From Myxococcales bacterium (GTDB lineage Bacteria > Myxococcota_A > Bradymonadia > UBA7976 > UBA1532), in NCBI GenBank assembly GCA_020633465.1, contig JACKDN010000010.1:230288-294287 (forward strand): a stretch of 64,000 bases of DNA, given 5' to 3'. The position numbers and the translations under genes were made by a program. This document shows, in pieces, positions 27,761 to 36,505 of this stretch. Below the pieces are notes generated by a model. The model was given only the letters and a program-made list of their open reading frames with translations, was not told the origin of the DNA and ran no database searches. Positions within the stretch are counted from its first letter, which is position 1; each line of letters opens with the position of its first letter.

Positions 27761-29649
27761 GCGCACGTCGCGTCCTCGAAGATCCGCAGCCACCATTCGA
27801 AACACAGGAAGGACCAGATCAGAAGCCGGCGGTTCTGTCGACCCGCGAAGTGCTCCCCCAGCAGCCGCCGCACCGTGTCGGGCTCGAGGTACTCGTAGAT
27901 GCGCGCGTCGCCGTCGATGAACAGTCGGCGCAGGTAGTCCATGCTCTCGCCCTTGAACCAGCTGCCGTCGGGTGCCGAGAACCCCTGCTTGGGTGCCAGC
28001 GCGTACTCCTCGGGCACGAAGTTCGCCAGCACCCGCCGCAGCACCAGCTTCCCGTCGTTCGTACGCCGGAAATACTGGTCCACCTTGTCGCCCAGCACGT
28101 TCTCGTCCAATCGCTCTGCCGCGTGCAGGTTCCTCAGCTTGTGGTGCACCGGCACGCGCATCGCGAAGTCGACCAGGTCGTTGTCGAGGAAGGGCACGCG
28201 CGACTCGACGCCGTGGGCCATGTGCAGCTTGTCTTCGACGCTCAGCAGGCCGTGCAGGAAGGTCTTGGCCTCGAAGTAGAGCGAGAAGTTGACGTAGTCC
28301 TCGGGCGTGCGGGCGTCGGCCAGGTGATCGGCGTGCACGGACTTGAACAGTCGGCGGGTGTCGTGGGCCTCGACCGTCGCGTGCAAGTGCGGCCGGAAGA
28401 ACGAGGCCTTCAGGCCGTCGGGCACCAGGCGCTGCCAATAGCCGTAGTACTTGTCCAGGTAGTCGGCCGGGCGCTCGTTGCCGCGGCTGGGGCCGTAGTA
28501 GCGCCAGGGATAGCCGGCGAACAGCTCGTCGCTGCCGGTGCCCGACAGCACCACCTTGACGAACCGGCTCGACAGGCGCGCGGCGTAGTAGTTCGGGTAG
28601 CTCTGGCCGACGCGCGGATCCTCGAGGTGCGCGATGAGCGGCTGCATCACCCGCTCCATGTCGCCGGCCTTCAGCACCACCTGGTAGTGCTGCGTCTTGT
28701 AGAGGCCGGCCAGGTGCTCGGCCCGCGCGCGCTCGTCGCAGGCCAGCTCGAGGCCCGAGGCGGTGCTGGTGTCGAAGCCGCAGGTGAAGGTGTGCAGGTC
28801 GGGCACGCTGCGCGCGGCGACGCAGGCGATCGAGCCGGAGTCGATGCCGCCGCTCAGGTAGCTGCCGACGGGCACGTCGCTGACCAGCTGGCGCTGCACG
28901 GCCTGCTCGAACAGGCGCTTCACCTCGCGCTCGGCGGTCTCGGCGTCGATGGTGGGGTCGGCCTTGAAGCGGAAGTCCCAGTACGCTTCGGTGGCCGGCA
29001 GCTCGGCGGCGCCGAGGGGTACGCGCAGCGTGTGGCCCGCCGGCAGCGTGCGCACGCCCTCGAACAGGGTGCGGTCGCTGAAGATGTTCTGGAAGGTGAA
29101 GTACTCGTTCAGCGCCTCGCCGCTCACCTTCGTGCGAAAAGCCGGGTGAGCGCGCAACACCTTGATCTCACTGCCGAACAGGAGCGTTCGCCCCACCTGC
29201 GCGTAGTACAGCGGCTTGACGCCGTACCGATCGCGCGCAAGCAGCAGCGTGCGCTCGACGCTGTCCCAAAGGGCCAGCGCGAACATGCCGTTGAAACGCT
29301 CGACGGCGGCGGGCCCCCAAGTGGCCAGCGCCTCGAGAACCACCTCGGTGTCGGTGCCCGAGCGGAAGGTGCGCCCGCGCGCCTCGAGCGCGCCGCGCAG
29401 CTCGCGGAAGTTGTAGACCTCGCCGTTGTAGGCCAGCACGTAGCGCCCGTCGCGCGTCTGCATCGGCTGCTGCCCACGCGGCGTCGGGTCGATGACCGCC
29501 AGGCGGCGGTGCCCCAGCGCGAGCGGGCCGTCGGTGTACCAGCCCTCGCCGTCGGGTCCGCGGTGCGCGATGGCGTCGGCCATACGGCGCACGACCACCG
29601 CGGAGGCGGGCGCGCCCTCGAGGTCGAAGAAGCCGGTCAGGCCGCACAT
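27757..29649 (-). CDS. asnB: Glutamine-hydrolysing asparagine synthetase family protein
   Basis: Amidotransferase of 630 residues. Met1 is removed to expose Cys2, the class II glutaminase nucleophile; the glutaminase half (1-200) also has HRGPDGEG and YNGEVYN. The synthetase half has the pyrophosphate loop SGGIDSG at 266-272 and GTGSDELFAGYPW. It makes asparagine from aspartate, or in glycan clusters amidates a sugar carboxylate such as a uronic acid. The position with two aminotransferases and two acyltransferases favours the second role, but this is inference. It is the first gene of the - strand set and is divergent from the TPR-methyltransferase. Confidence 0.92.
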   Translation of the reverse strand: MCGLTGFFDLEGAPASAVVVRRMADAIAHRGPDGEGWYTDGPLALGHRRLAVIDPTPRGQQPMQTRDGRYVLAYNGEVYNFRELRGALEARGRTFRSGTDTEVVLEALATWGPAAVERFNGMFALALWDSVERTLLLARDRYGVKPLYYAQVGRTLLFGSEIKVLRAHPAFRTKVSGEALNEYFTFQNIFSDRTLFEGVRTLPAGHTLRVPLGAAELPATEAYWDFRFKADPTIDAETAEREVKRLFEQAVQRQLVSDVPVGSYLSGGIDSGSIACVAARSVPDLHTFTCGFDTSTASGLELACDERARAEHLAGLYKTQHYQVVLKAGDMERVMQPLIAHLEDPRVGQSYPNYYAARLSSRFVKVVLSGTGSDELFAGYPWRYYGPSRGNERPADYLDKYYGYWQRLVPDGLKASFFRPHLHATVEAHDTRRLFKSVHADHLADARTPEDYVNFSLYFEAKTFLHGLLSVEDKLHMAHGVESRVPFLDNDLVDFAMRVPVHHKLRNLHAAERLDENVLGDKVDQYFRRTNDGKLVLRRVLANFVPEEYALAPKQGFSAPDGSWFKGESMDYLRRLFIDGDARIYEYLEPDTVRRLLGEHFAGRQNRRLLIWSFLCFEWWLRIFEDATCA

Positions 29650-29760
29650 GCGCGCTCTCCCTGGGGCCGCCGTGGGGACCGCCCCGACCGCGACATCGGC
29701 CGGATCGCGGCGAACATGAGCCGCCCCCGCGAACTGGCCGTCGCGTGGCGGCGATGATAT

Positions 29761-29779
29761 GTGGTCAGATGTACACCAC
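29761..29779. promoter_or_regulatory. Possible operator in the asnB/TPR-methyltransferase intergenic region
   Basis: Five-base inverted arms GTGGT and ACCAC are separated by nine bases and sit between the two divergent genes, next to an A/T-rich GATGATAT stretch just to the left. This is weak evidence for a regulator site controlling one or both directions. Confidence 0.25.
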
Positions 29780-29803
29780 GCAACCACCCTGAGCGGACCG
29801 ACC

Positions 29804-31297
29804 ATGCAACACACCGACGAAGGCGAGCGGCTGTTCCTGGCCGGCGACCTCGAGGGGGCCGAGGCGTGCTTTCGGCGCGCGCTGGCCGAGAACCCGGGGG
29901 ACGCGACCGCGCACAACGATCTGGGGGTGCTGGCGTACCGGGCGGGGCGGCTGGAGGAGGCGGCGATGCACCTGCTGTTGGCGCTGCACGTCGAGCCGAC
30001 GCACCTGGAGGCGCTGGGCAACCTGTGCGACGTGCTCGACGCGCGGGGGCAGCTCGCGTTCGCGCTGCCGGTGGTCGAGCGGGCGGCGCACGCGGGGGCG
30101 GATCCGCAGCACCTGGGCGGCATCGTGCAGCAGCTCGAGGCCCTGCTGGGCGGCGCGGAGGCCGATCGCGGGCCGGCGACGGCCGATCCCGCCGAGATCG
30201 TCCCCCGGCTGGCCTTCGTGGGCGGGGGGCGTGCCCTCGCGGTGGGCACCGGCGCGGCGGGGTGGGCCGCGGCGCTGGCGGCGCACAACCGGGACGTCGT
30301 CGCCGTGGGCGTGGCCGAGCCGGGCGAATCGCTCGGCGCCGCGCAGCGCGTGGGCGGCGCCGTGGAGGCCCTGCCCGTCGAGGATCGCACGCTCGACTTC
30401 GCGGCCTGGGTGGGGGGCATGCCGCACGCCCGGCTGGAGCCGGCGCTCGGTGAGTTGGCGCGCGCGCTGAAGCCGGGCGGGCGCGTGTATCTGTTGGCCG
30501 AGGGACCCGGCGTGCCCCTCGAGGCGTTCGTCCGCGCCCTGGCCGACGGCGACGACGAGCGCGCCCGCGCGGCGCTCGAGTCGCTGCGCGCGGACGTGGC
30601 GCGCGCCTACGGCTTGGGTGGTGCGCGGCAGGGGCCTCGCTATCGCACCTACGACGCGGTGGCCGGCGCGCTCAACGCCCTGGGCTTCGTCGTCGTCGAG
30701 CGCCCCGAGGCCCTGACCGCGGCCGCCGCCTTCGCCGGCGAGGACGCCGCGTACGACCTGGTCGCGCAGCGCGTCGAGCTGCTGCCGCAAGGCTCGGACG
30801 CCGACGCGCGGGCCGCGGGGCTCGCCGGCCTGGGCCTGCCGCGCCGCGCGGTGGCCGCGCTGACCGGCCGCGACGACGCGCCGGCCCGTCACCTGCGCGC
30901 CGCCGCCTGGCTGCGCGCCGGTGAGGTCGAGCGCGCCGAGGCCGAGCTCGCCGGCCTTGGCCCCGAGGGGCCCGATCAACGCTACGTCGCCGGCTTGCTG
31001 GCCCACGCGCGCGGCCGCTTCGCCCTGGCCGCCGAGCACTACGGCCACGCGGGCGCCGAGGATCCGATCGACTGGCTGTCGGCCCTGTGCCAGGCCCGCC
31101 TGGGTCACCCCGAGCGCGCCCACGCCCACCTGGACGCCTTCGCCGCGCGCGCGCCGGGCGCCCTCGCCCCCTGGGTGGGCCGCTGGATCATCGTCGCCGA
31201 CGATCCGGCCGCCCTGCGCCACGCGGTGCGCGGCTTCCTGCGCGCCCGGGATCCCGACGACCCCGATCTGGCCGCCCCGGCCGACGCCCTCGCGTGA
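29804..31297 (+). CDS. TPR-repeat protein fused to a degenerate methyltransferase domain
   Basis: Protein of 497 residues. TPR repeats occupy about 1-110 (RLFLAGDLEGAEACFRRALA, NDLGVLAYRAGRLEEAAMHL). A class I methyltransferase-like domain follows (about 140-320, with ALAVGTGAAGWAAALAAHN and ELARALKPGGRVYLLAEG), then further TPR-like helices up to the end. The SAM-binding loop is present but the surrounding motifs are weak, so activity is uncertain. Such fusions occur in glycan and sulfation clusters. I chose the second ATG because no ribosome-binding site precedes the first. Its stop overlaps the next GTG. Confidence 0.7.
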   Translation: MQHTDEGERLFLAGDLEGAEACFRRALAENPGDATAHNDLGVLAYRAGRLEEAAMHLLLALHVEPTHLEALGNLCDVLDARGQLAFALPVVERAAHAGADPQHLGGIVQQLEALLGGAEADRGPATADPAEIVPRLAFVGGGRALAVGTGAAGWAAALAAHNRDVVAVGVAEPGESLGAAQRVGGAVEALPVEDRTLDFAAWVGGMPHARLEPALGELARALKPGGRVYLLAEGPGVPLEAFVRALADGDDERARAALESLRADVARAYGLGGARQGPRYRTYDAVAGALNALGFVVVERPEALTAAAAFAGEDAAYDLVAQRVELLPQGSDADARAAGLAGLGLPRRAVAALTGRDDAPARHLRAAAWLRAGEVERAEAELAGLGPEGPDQRYVAGLLAHARGRFALAAEHYGHAGAEDPIDWLSALCQARLGHPERAHAHLDAFAARAPGALAPWVGRWIIVADDPAALRHAVRGFLRARDPDDPDLAAPADALA

Positions 31298-32433
31298 CCG
31301 GCCGCCGCCCGATCAGCACCGTCTTCTGCGTGCGCCCCATGCGCGGCCAGGCGGACGACGACGCGGCCTTCCTGGTGCTGAAGCACGCGCTGCGCGAGGT
31401 GTTCGGCCCGCTGCTGAGCATCACCAGCCTGCCGGCCGCCGGCGGCGCCCTGAACCGCGCGGGCCTCAACAGCCGCACCGTCTACGAGTTCGGCCTGTTC
31501 GGACACGGCGTCGTCGTGCTCGGGGGCGCGCCGCTCGACCATCGCGAGTGGCTGCAGCTCGAGGTCGACGCCCTGGCCGCGCTGGACGTGCCCCTGCTGG
31601 CCTGCGGCCTGCCCCGCGGCTTCACGCCCGGCGAGCTCACGGCCCTCTCGGCCCGCGGCGGCACGCTGCTCGCGCGCGACCACGACGCGCTGGCCGAGAT
31701 GCAGGCCGCGGGCGTCCCGGCCACGCTCGGCGGCCCCCCTGCCCTGTTCCTCGACCGCGCCACGCGCCCCCCGCCCCCCGGCCACGCCCCCACCTCGGCC
31801 GACGTCCTGGTGGTGGTGCGCGCCCCGGCCGACACGCCCCTGCCCGGCGACCGCCGCCGCCGCCTGCCGGGCGAGCTGCGCGACCTGGTGCGCGGGCTGA
31901 CCGCCTCGCACGGCGAGGTGCGCCTGCTGTGTCAGAGCGAGGCCGATCGCCACCTGGCCGCCGCCGTCTCGGACGTCGATTACGTCGCCTGCGAGGAGGT
32001 GTACGACTGGGCCGACCAGCTCGGCGCCGCGTCGCTGGTGGTCACCTTCCGGCCCGAGGCCGCGCTGGTGTGCGCCGGCCGCGACACCCCCTTCGTGCAC
32101 CTGGCCGCCGGGCCCCACGATCACGCCGCCCTCGAGGCGATCGGCCTGTCCGGGTGGCCCATCGACGTCGAGTCCACGCCCGACCTGGTGTCCGCCGTCG
32201 CCGAGCGCCTCGGTCGTCTGCAGACGCTGAGCGACCGCCGCCTGACCGCGATGCCCGGCTGGGCCGCCCTCGACCGCGCGCTGATGCAGGCCGTGCGCGA
32301 CTTCGCCGACCGCGTGGGCGCCGCGCGCGTGGGCGACGCCCACCGCCCCGGCGCCGACGCCCAGGCCGTGCGCTCGCTGCTCGCCGCCGAGGCCACCGCG
32401 GTCCACCCACGCGCCGACGATCCCCCCGACTGA
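31294..32433 (+). CDS. Distant polysaccharide-pyruvyltransferase-like protein
   Basis: Protein of 379 residues with a weak match to the pyruvyltransferase (WcaK/CsaB-like) fold, which has a GT-B-like shape. An N-terminal RPMRGQADDDAAFLVLKHAL segment and a C-terminal FRPEAALVCAGRDTPFVHLA, in place of the family RLH..AL..GTP motif, support this. Members add pyruvate ketals to sugars. Here the key residues are only partly conserved, so a role in glycan modification is likely but the exact reaction is not. It overlaps the preceding TPR-methyltransferase by four bases. Confidence 0.5.
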   Translation: MTGRRPISTVFCVRPMRGQADDDAAFLVLKHALREVFGPLLSITSLPAAGGALNRAGLNSRTVYEFGLFGHGVVVLGGAPLDHREWLQLEVDALAALDVPLLACGLPRGFTPGELTALSARGGTLLARDHDALAEMQAAGVPATLGGPPALFLDRATRPPPPGHAPTSADVLVVVRAPADTPLPGDRRRRLPGELRDLVRGLTASHGEVRLLCQSEADRHLAAAVSDVDYVACEEVYDWADQLGAASLVVTFRPEAALVCAGRDTPFVHLAAGPHDHAALEAIGLSGWPIDVESTPDLVSAVAERLGRLQTLSDRRLTAMPGWAALDRALMQAVRDFADRVGAARVGDAHRPGADAQAVRSLLAAEATAVHPRADDPPD

Positions 32434-32475
32434 ACCCGGGCCAATCGCGGCGCTTTCCGCTATCTTGGCCGGGCC

Positions 32476-35400
32476 ATGCACCAGCACCTCGCCGAGAAGG
32501 CGCCCGCGCCCGCCGCGCCGCAGCGCACCGAGGAGAAGACGCCCGAGGGGCCCGACACCGCGCAGGTGGCCGCCCAGCAGGGCTATCTGCAGGCGCTGCG
32601 CGGCCCCGACGAGCGCGCGGCCCGCCCCGCCGCGCCGCCCCCGCAGGAGGGCGGCAAGAAGAAGGAGGAGAGCGGCGGCTTCTGGGGCCGCGTCGGCGGC
32701 TGGTTCTCGAAGGCCGCCGACTGGGTGGGCGAGAAGGCGGTGGCCGCCAAGGACGCGGCCGTCGCCGGCTACGACTACGTGGCCGAGAAGGCGAGCAGCG
32801 CCTGGGAGACCACCAAGCAGGTCGCCACCGACACCTACGACGTCCTCACCAGCACCGATCTCTCGTACCAGAACGGCACGCTGAGCGGCACGACCGACGC
32901 CGCCGAGGTCATGGATCTGATGCCCGCGCGGTATCGCGACGCCATGGCCTTCGACAAGCGGGCGAAGAACGACGTCACCGTCGCCTACGACACCAAGACC
33001 GGCATCGTCACCGCCTCGGCGTCGACGCTGGCGCTGTCGAAGCTGGCGCTGGGGCCGCTGACCGCCGGGCCCACGACGCTGACCGACGTCGTCATCACGC
33101 TGGCCAACCCCAAGGGCGGCGTGCCGGTGCTGGACAACACCGCCGACAACCTGCAGGCCACCATCCACGTGGGCGGCGTCAGCGCCACCGAGGTCGTCTA
33201 CGCCGGGCCGCAGGGCGAGCTGAAGGTGCAGTCGGTGGTGCTGGCGGGGCTCGACGCGCAGGCCTTCAACCCGGGCGGCGGCGTGCCGATGGCCGACGGC
33301 ACCAAGGACCACCTGGCCGGCACTTTCGCCTTGGAGTCCGCGGTGTTGCGCGGGGTCAGCGGGGACGCCGTCGAGGCGGGCGAGGTGGCCGTCGAGGGCG
33401 TGCGCGGCGGCGTCGACCAGGACGCCGAGTCGGCCTGGGCCACCGTCGGCAGCGCGCAGGCGCGGCAGGCGCGGGTGGGCGACACCTCGGTCGAGCAGGC
33501 GCAGGTGCGCGGCGCGCGGCTGGGCGTCGACAACACCGGCGGCGGCGCGCCGCTGCTCGATTCGACGCCCGACCAGCCGAAGCTGGCGGCGCAGGTCGAG
33601 AGCGCGTCGGTGGACGGCCTGCGGACGGCCCAGGGCACGGTGGGCCACGCGGACGTCGCGGGGGTGTCGGGGCATTACGACGTCGCGACGGGCGACGGCG
33701 CGGCGCGGGTCGACCAGGCCAGCGCGCGCGACGTGGACCTGGCCGGCGTGAAGGTGGCCGGCGCGCAGGCCGAGGGGCTGCAGGCGGCGCGGGCCGGCTC
33801 GGCGCACTCGGCCAGCGCGACGTCGCTCGCCGTGCAGGGCGCCGACTCGGAATGGGGCGGCGCGGACGCCGCGCGGGTGCAGGGGCTCGAGGCGCGGTTC
33901 GACGCGCAGACCGGGGACGCGGCGCTGCAGGTGCAGGCGCTCGAGGCCCAGAAGGCGCGCGGCGCGGGGGCCAGCGCGGACGCCCTGCGCGTCGAGGGCC
34001 TGGCCGCCCAGCGCGACGCCGAGACGACGCGCGCGCAGGTCGGCGCGGCGCAGGTCACGGGGCTGGACGCCGGCGCGGTGGGCGGCAACCTGAGCGTCAC
34101 CGACGCCCGCGCCGAGACGGCGCCGGGAGATCGACTGCTGGCGTCGGCGGCGCAGGTGAAGGGCGATCACCTGAAGGTGGGCGACGCGACCGTCGGCGCC
34201 GCCGAGGTCGAGGCGGCGTACGTCGGGCGCAACGCCGAGGGCGCGTGGGGCGCGGGGGCGAAGTCGGCGGCGGCGCGCGACGTGCGCGCGGGCGACGTGG
34301 CGGTGGGCGCGGCGCGGGCCGAGGGTCTGCGCGGCGACCTGGCCGCCGACGGCGCGGCCTCGGCGAGCGTCGACCGCGCGTCGGCCACGAACCTGCGGGC
34401 GGGCGACGCGTCGGTCGGCGCGGCGCAGGTGACCGGGCTGCGCGGCGGGCGCGACGCCGAAGGCGGGCTGCACGGATCGGCCGACCGGGCGTCGGTCGAG
34501 CGCGTGCGCGCCAGGGAGAACGCGGTGGGCAGCGCCCAGGTGACCGGCGTGCGCGGCGGCCGCGGCGCCGACGGCGGGCTGCGCGGCGCCCTGGACGAGG
34601 CCACCCTGACCGACGCCCAGGTGGGCGGCGCCCGCGTGGGCGAGGCCTCGGTGCGGCGCGTCGAGGCCGCCCGCGACGCCGCCGGCGTGACGACGGCCTC
34701 GGCCGCCGAGCTGCGGGCGCGGGATCTCACCGGGCCCGCCGCCGCCGAGACGCTGGCCGTGGACGGCCTGGCCGCGCGCCTCGAGGGCAACCAGGGCAGC
34801 GCCAGCGCCGAGCGGGTGGCGGCGACGTCGGTGCAGGCCGGGGACGTCTCGCTGGCCGAGGGGCAGGTCGACCGGCTGCGCGTCAGCGGCGGCCTCGATG
34901 GTCAGGGCCGCGCGCAGATCGGGGGCGCGCAGGCGCGCGATCTGAAGGTGGGCGATCAGGCGACCGTGGGCGCCGCGCGCGCCGAGGGCATCGAGGCCAG
35001 CCGGCGCGACGGCGCGGTGGCGGCGCGCGCGGACCGGCTGCACGCCGAGGCCGTCGACACCCAGTGGGCGGACGCGGGCGCGGTGGACGTGCAGGGCGCG
35101 CAGGTGGGGCTCGGAGCCGACGGCACGCGAGCGCGGGTCGACGCACTGGACGTCGAGCGGCTGGCCGCCGGCCCGGTGACCGCCGACGCGGTGGGCCTGC
35201 GGGACGCCGGCGTCGCGGTGGACGCGGAGGGCGGCGTGCGCACCGACGCCCAGGCGGTCAGCGCGGCCGATCTTCGCGCCCCGGGCTTCCAGGGGCGCGC
35301 GCTGGAGGCCCACGGCGTGCGCACTCGCCACGACGCCGCCGGCCACGAGGTGGCCGTGCAGGACGCCGCCGTCACCGGCGCCGACTTGAGATCGGGCCGC

Positions 35401-36435
35401 TACCACGGCAGCGCCGAGCGGGCGTTCGTCGACCAGACCCGGGTGAGCGTGGGGCGCGACGGCGACTTCTCGGCCGCGGCGGGCAAGGTGGGCGTGCAGG
35501 GCGTCGACTTCGACGTCGCCGGCCGCGACCTGGACGATCCGGGCACGACGGGCGGCGGCTACGTGTCCACCGGGCAGGTGGTGCGCGGCCTCGCGCCGCG
35601 CGTCCAGGCGCTGGACGCGAACTTCACCGCGCCGCTGAAGCCCGGTGAGATCAAGGGGTTGGGCGTCGACGAGGGCACCGACCTGAGCGTCGAGGTGCAG
35701 GCCCGCGACAACAAGCTGGTGCCCGGCCACGTAAGCGCCGAGGTCGACCAGCCGCTGGACGCGCCGGCCTGGATCGGCGTGCGCGGCGTGCACCTGCGCG
35801 AGCACCGGCCGCGGGTGAGGAACGAGGACCGGCCGCGCTTCGGCAAGGAGAGCATGCGCAGCCCCCGCTACGTCGACGGCCCGGCCTCGGCCACCGAGGG
35901 CAAGCTGGACGCCGACGTCACCGGCTGGTTCGACCAGGACATCACCGGCAAGGTGAACGGGGCGCTGGGGCGCGACGGCGAGAAGACGCTGCCGCTGTCG
36001 CTGGGCACGCTGGGCGCGCTGACCGCCGACCGCATCGACGCCGCGCGCGACGCGGGGCGCGGGCCCGACGCGCTGCCCGAAGAGAAGGTCGAGGCGCAGA
36101 ACCCGATCGACATGGATCGCTACGCGCTGGACGCGCGGGTGCAGCTGAGCCCCGGCGAGATCGATCTGGGGGGCAAGCAGCACGTCGAGGTGGCGCGCGG
36201 CGCCCCCGGCGCCAACCAGATGAACGTGCGCGGGCGGGGCGGCGAGGATCTGGTGTTCGACATGGTGAACCTGGTGCTGGGCTCGATGAACCTGCAGGTG
36301 GGCGAGAAGAAGTTCGAGGCGGACGGCGCCGAGGTGAAGCAGGCGCAGCTGAACGTGGGCGAGAACGCCGAGCGGGCGACCACCTTCGACGGCAGCATCG
36401 GCAGCTTCGAGGCGCAGGGCCTGACGATCGAGTGA
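32476..36435 (+). CDS. Giant 1,319-residue repeat protein of unknown function
   Basis: I recognise no family. An N-terminal Ala/Pro/Glu-rich tail (1-65) leads to a Trp-containing amphipathic, LEA-like helix (about 67-125: GRVGGWFSKAADWVGEKAVA). Residues 126-280 form a beta-rich section with KLALGPLTAGPTTLTDVVIT. About 19 copies of a degenerate 37-residue repeat span roughly 285-1015 (for example RAGDASVGAAQVTGLRGGRD, then SADRASVERV), suggesting a long beta-solenoid or AsmA/TamB-like beta-groove. A non-repeated C-terminal domain runs to the end. No signal peptide, lipobox or membrane helix is present, so it is cytoplasmic or exported by a non-Sec route. A TATCTT -10-like hexamer lies 10 bases before the ATG and there is no clear ribosome-binding site. 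Confidence 0.85.
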   Translation: MHQHLAEKAPAPAAPQRTEEKTPEGPDTAQVAAQQGYLQALRGPDERAARPAAPPPQEGGKKKEESGGFWGRVGGWFSKAADWVGEKAVAAKDAAVAGYDYVAEKASSAWETTKQVATDTYDVLTSTDLSYQNGTLSGTTDAAEVMDLMPARYRDAMAFDKRAKNDVTVAYDTKTGIVTASASTLALSKLALGPLTAGPTTLTDVVITLANPKGGVPVLDNTADNLQATIHVGGVSATEVVYAGPQGELKVQSVVLAGLDAQAFNPGGGVPMADGTKDHLAGTFALESAVLRGVSGDAVEAGEVAVEGVRGGVDQDAESAWATVGSAQARQARVGDTSVEQAQVRGARLGVDNTGGGAPLLDSTPDQPKLAAQVESASVDGLRTAQGTVGHADVAGVSGHYDVATGDGAARVDQASARDVDLAGVKVAGAQAEGLQAARAGSAHSASATSLAVQGADSEWGGADAARVQGLEARFDAQTGDAALQVQALEAQKARGAGASADALRVEGLAAQRDAETTRAQVGAAQVTGLDAGAVGGNLSVTDARAETAPGDRLLASAAQVKGDHLKVGDATVGAAEVEAAYVGRNAEGAWGAGAKSAAARDVRAGDVAVGAARAEGLRGDLAADGAASASVDRASATNLRAGDASVGAAQVTGLRGGRDAEGGLHGSADRASVERVRARENAVGSAQVTGVRGGRGADGGLRGALDEATLTDAQVGGARVGEASVRRVEAARDAAGVTTASAAELRARDLTGPAAAETLAVDGLAARLEGNQGSASAERVAATSVQAGDVSLAEGQVDRLRVSGGLDGQGRAQIGGAQARDLKVGDQATVGAARAEGIEASRRDGAVAARADRLHAEAVDTQWADAGAVDVQGAQVGLGADGTRARVDALDVERLAAGPVTADAVGLRDAGVAVDAEGGVRTDAQAVSAADLRAPGFQGRALEAHGVRTRHDAAGHEVAVQDAAVTGADLRSGRYHGSAERAFVDQTRVSVGRDGDFSAAAGKVGVQGVDFDVAGRDLDDPGTTGGGYVSTGQVVRGLAPRVQALDANFTAPLKPGEIKGLGVDEGTDLSVEVQARDNKLVPGHVSAEVDQPLDAPAWIGVRGVHLREHRPRVRNEDRPRFGKESMRSPRYVDGPASATEGKLDADVTGWFDQDITGKVNGALGRDGEKTLPLSLGTLGALTADRIDAARDAGRGPDALPEEKVEAQNPIDMDRYALDARVQLSPGEIDLGGKQHVEVARGAPGANQMNVRGRGGEDLVFDMVNLVLGSMNLQVGEKKFEADGAEVKQAQLNVGENAERATTFDGSIGSFEAQGLTIE
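33330..35520 (+). repeat. Degenerate ~111-bp (37-codon) coding repeat array
   Basis: Roughly 19 in-frame copies inside the giant protein. The clearest units lie at about 34280-35090, where the consensus reads RxGDxxVGxAxVxGL, then about eight residues, then DxxGxxxAxADxAxxxxL. Copies are diverged at the DNA level, so the array is old and under protein-level constraint rather than a recent expansion. Confidence 0.75.
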
Positions 36436-36505
36436 GCCCGGGGATCGCGCACCGGGCGCCGGGGCCGGGCGATGACGCGCGATCGCGTTGACGACGGGCG
36501 GACGC

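Noticed and set aside
30921..35648. 1,575-codon + strand frame overlapping the TPR-methyltransferase, the pyruvyltransferase-like gene and the repeat gene
   Set aside because: Arg-rich shadow of three real genes that are read in other frames.
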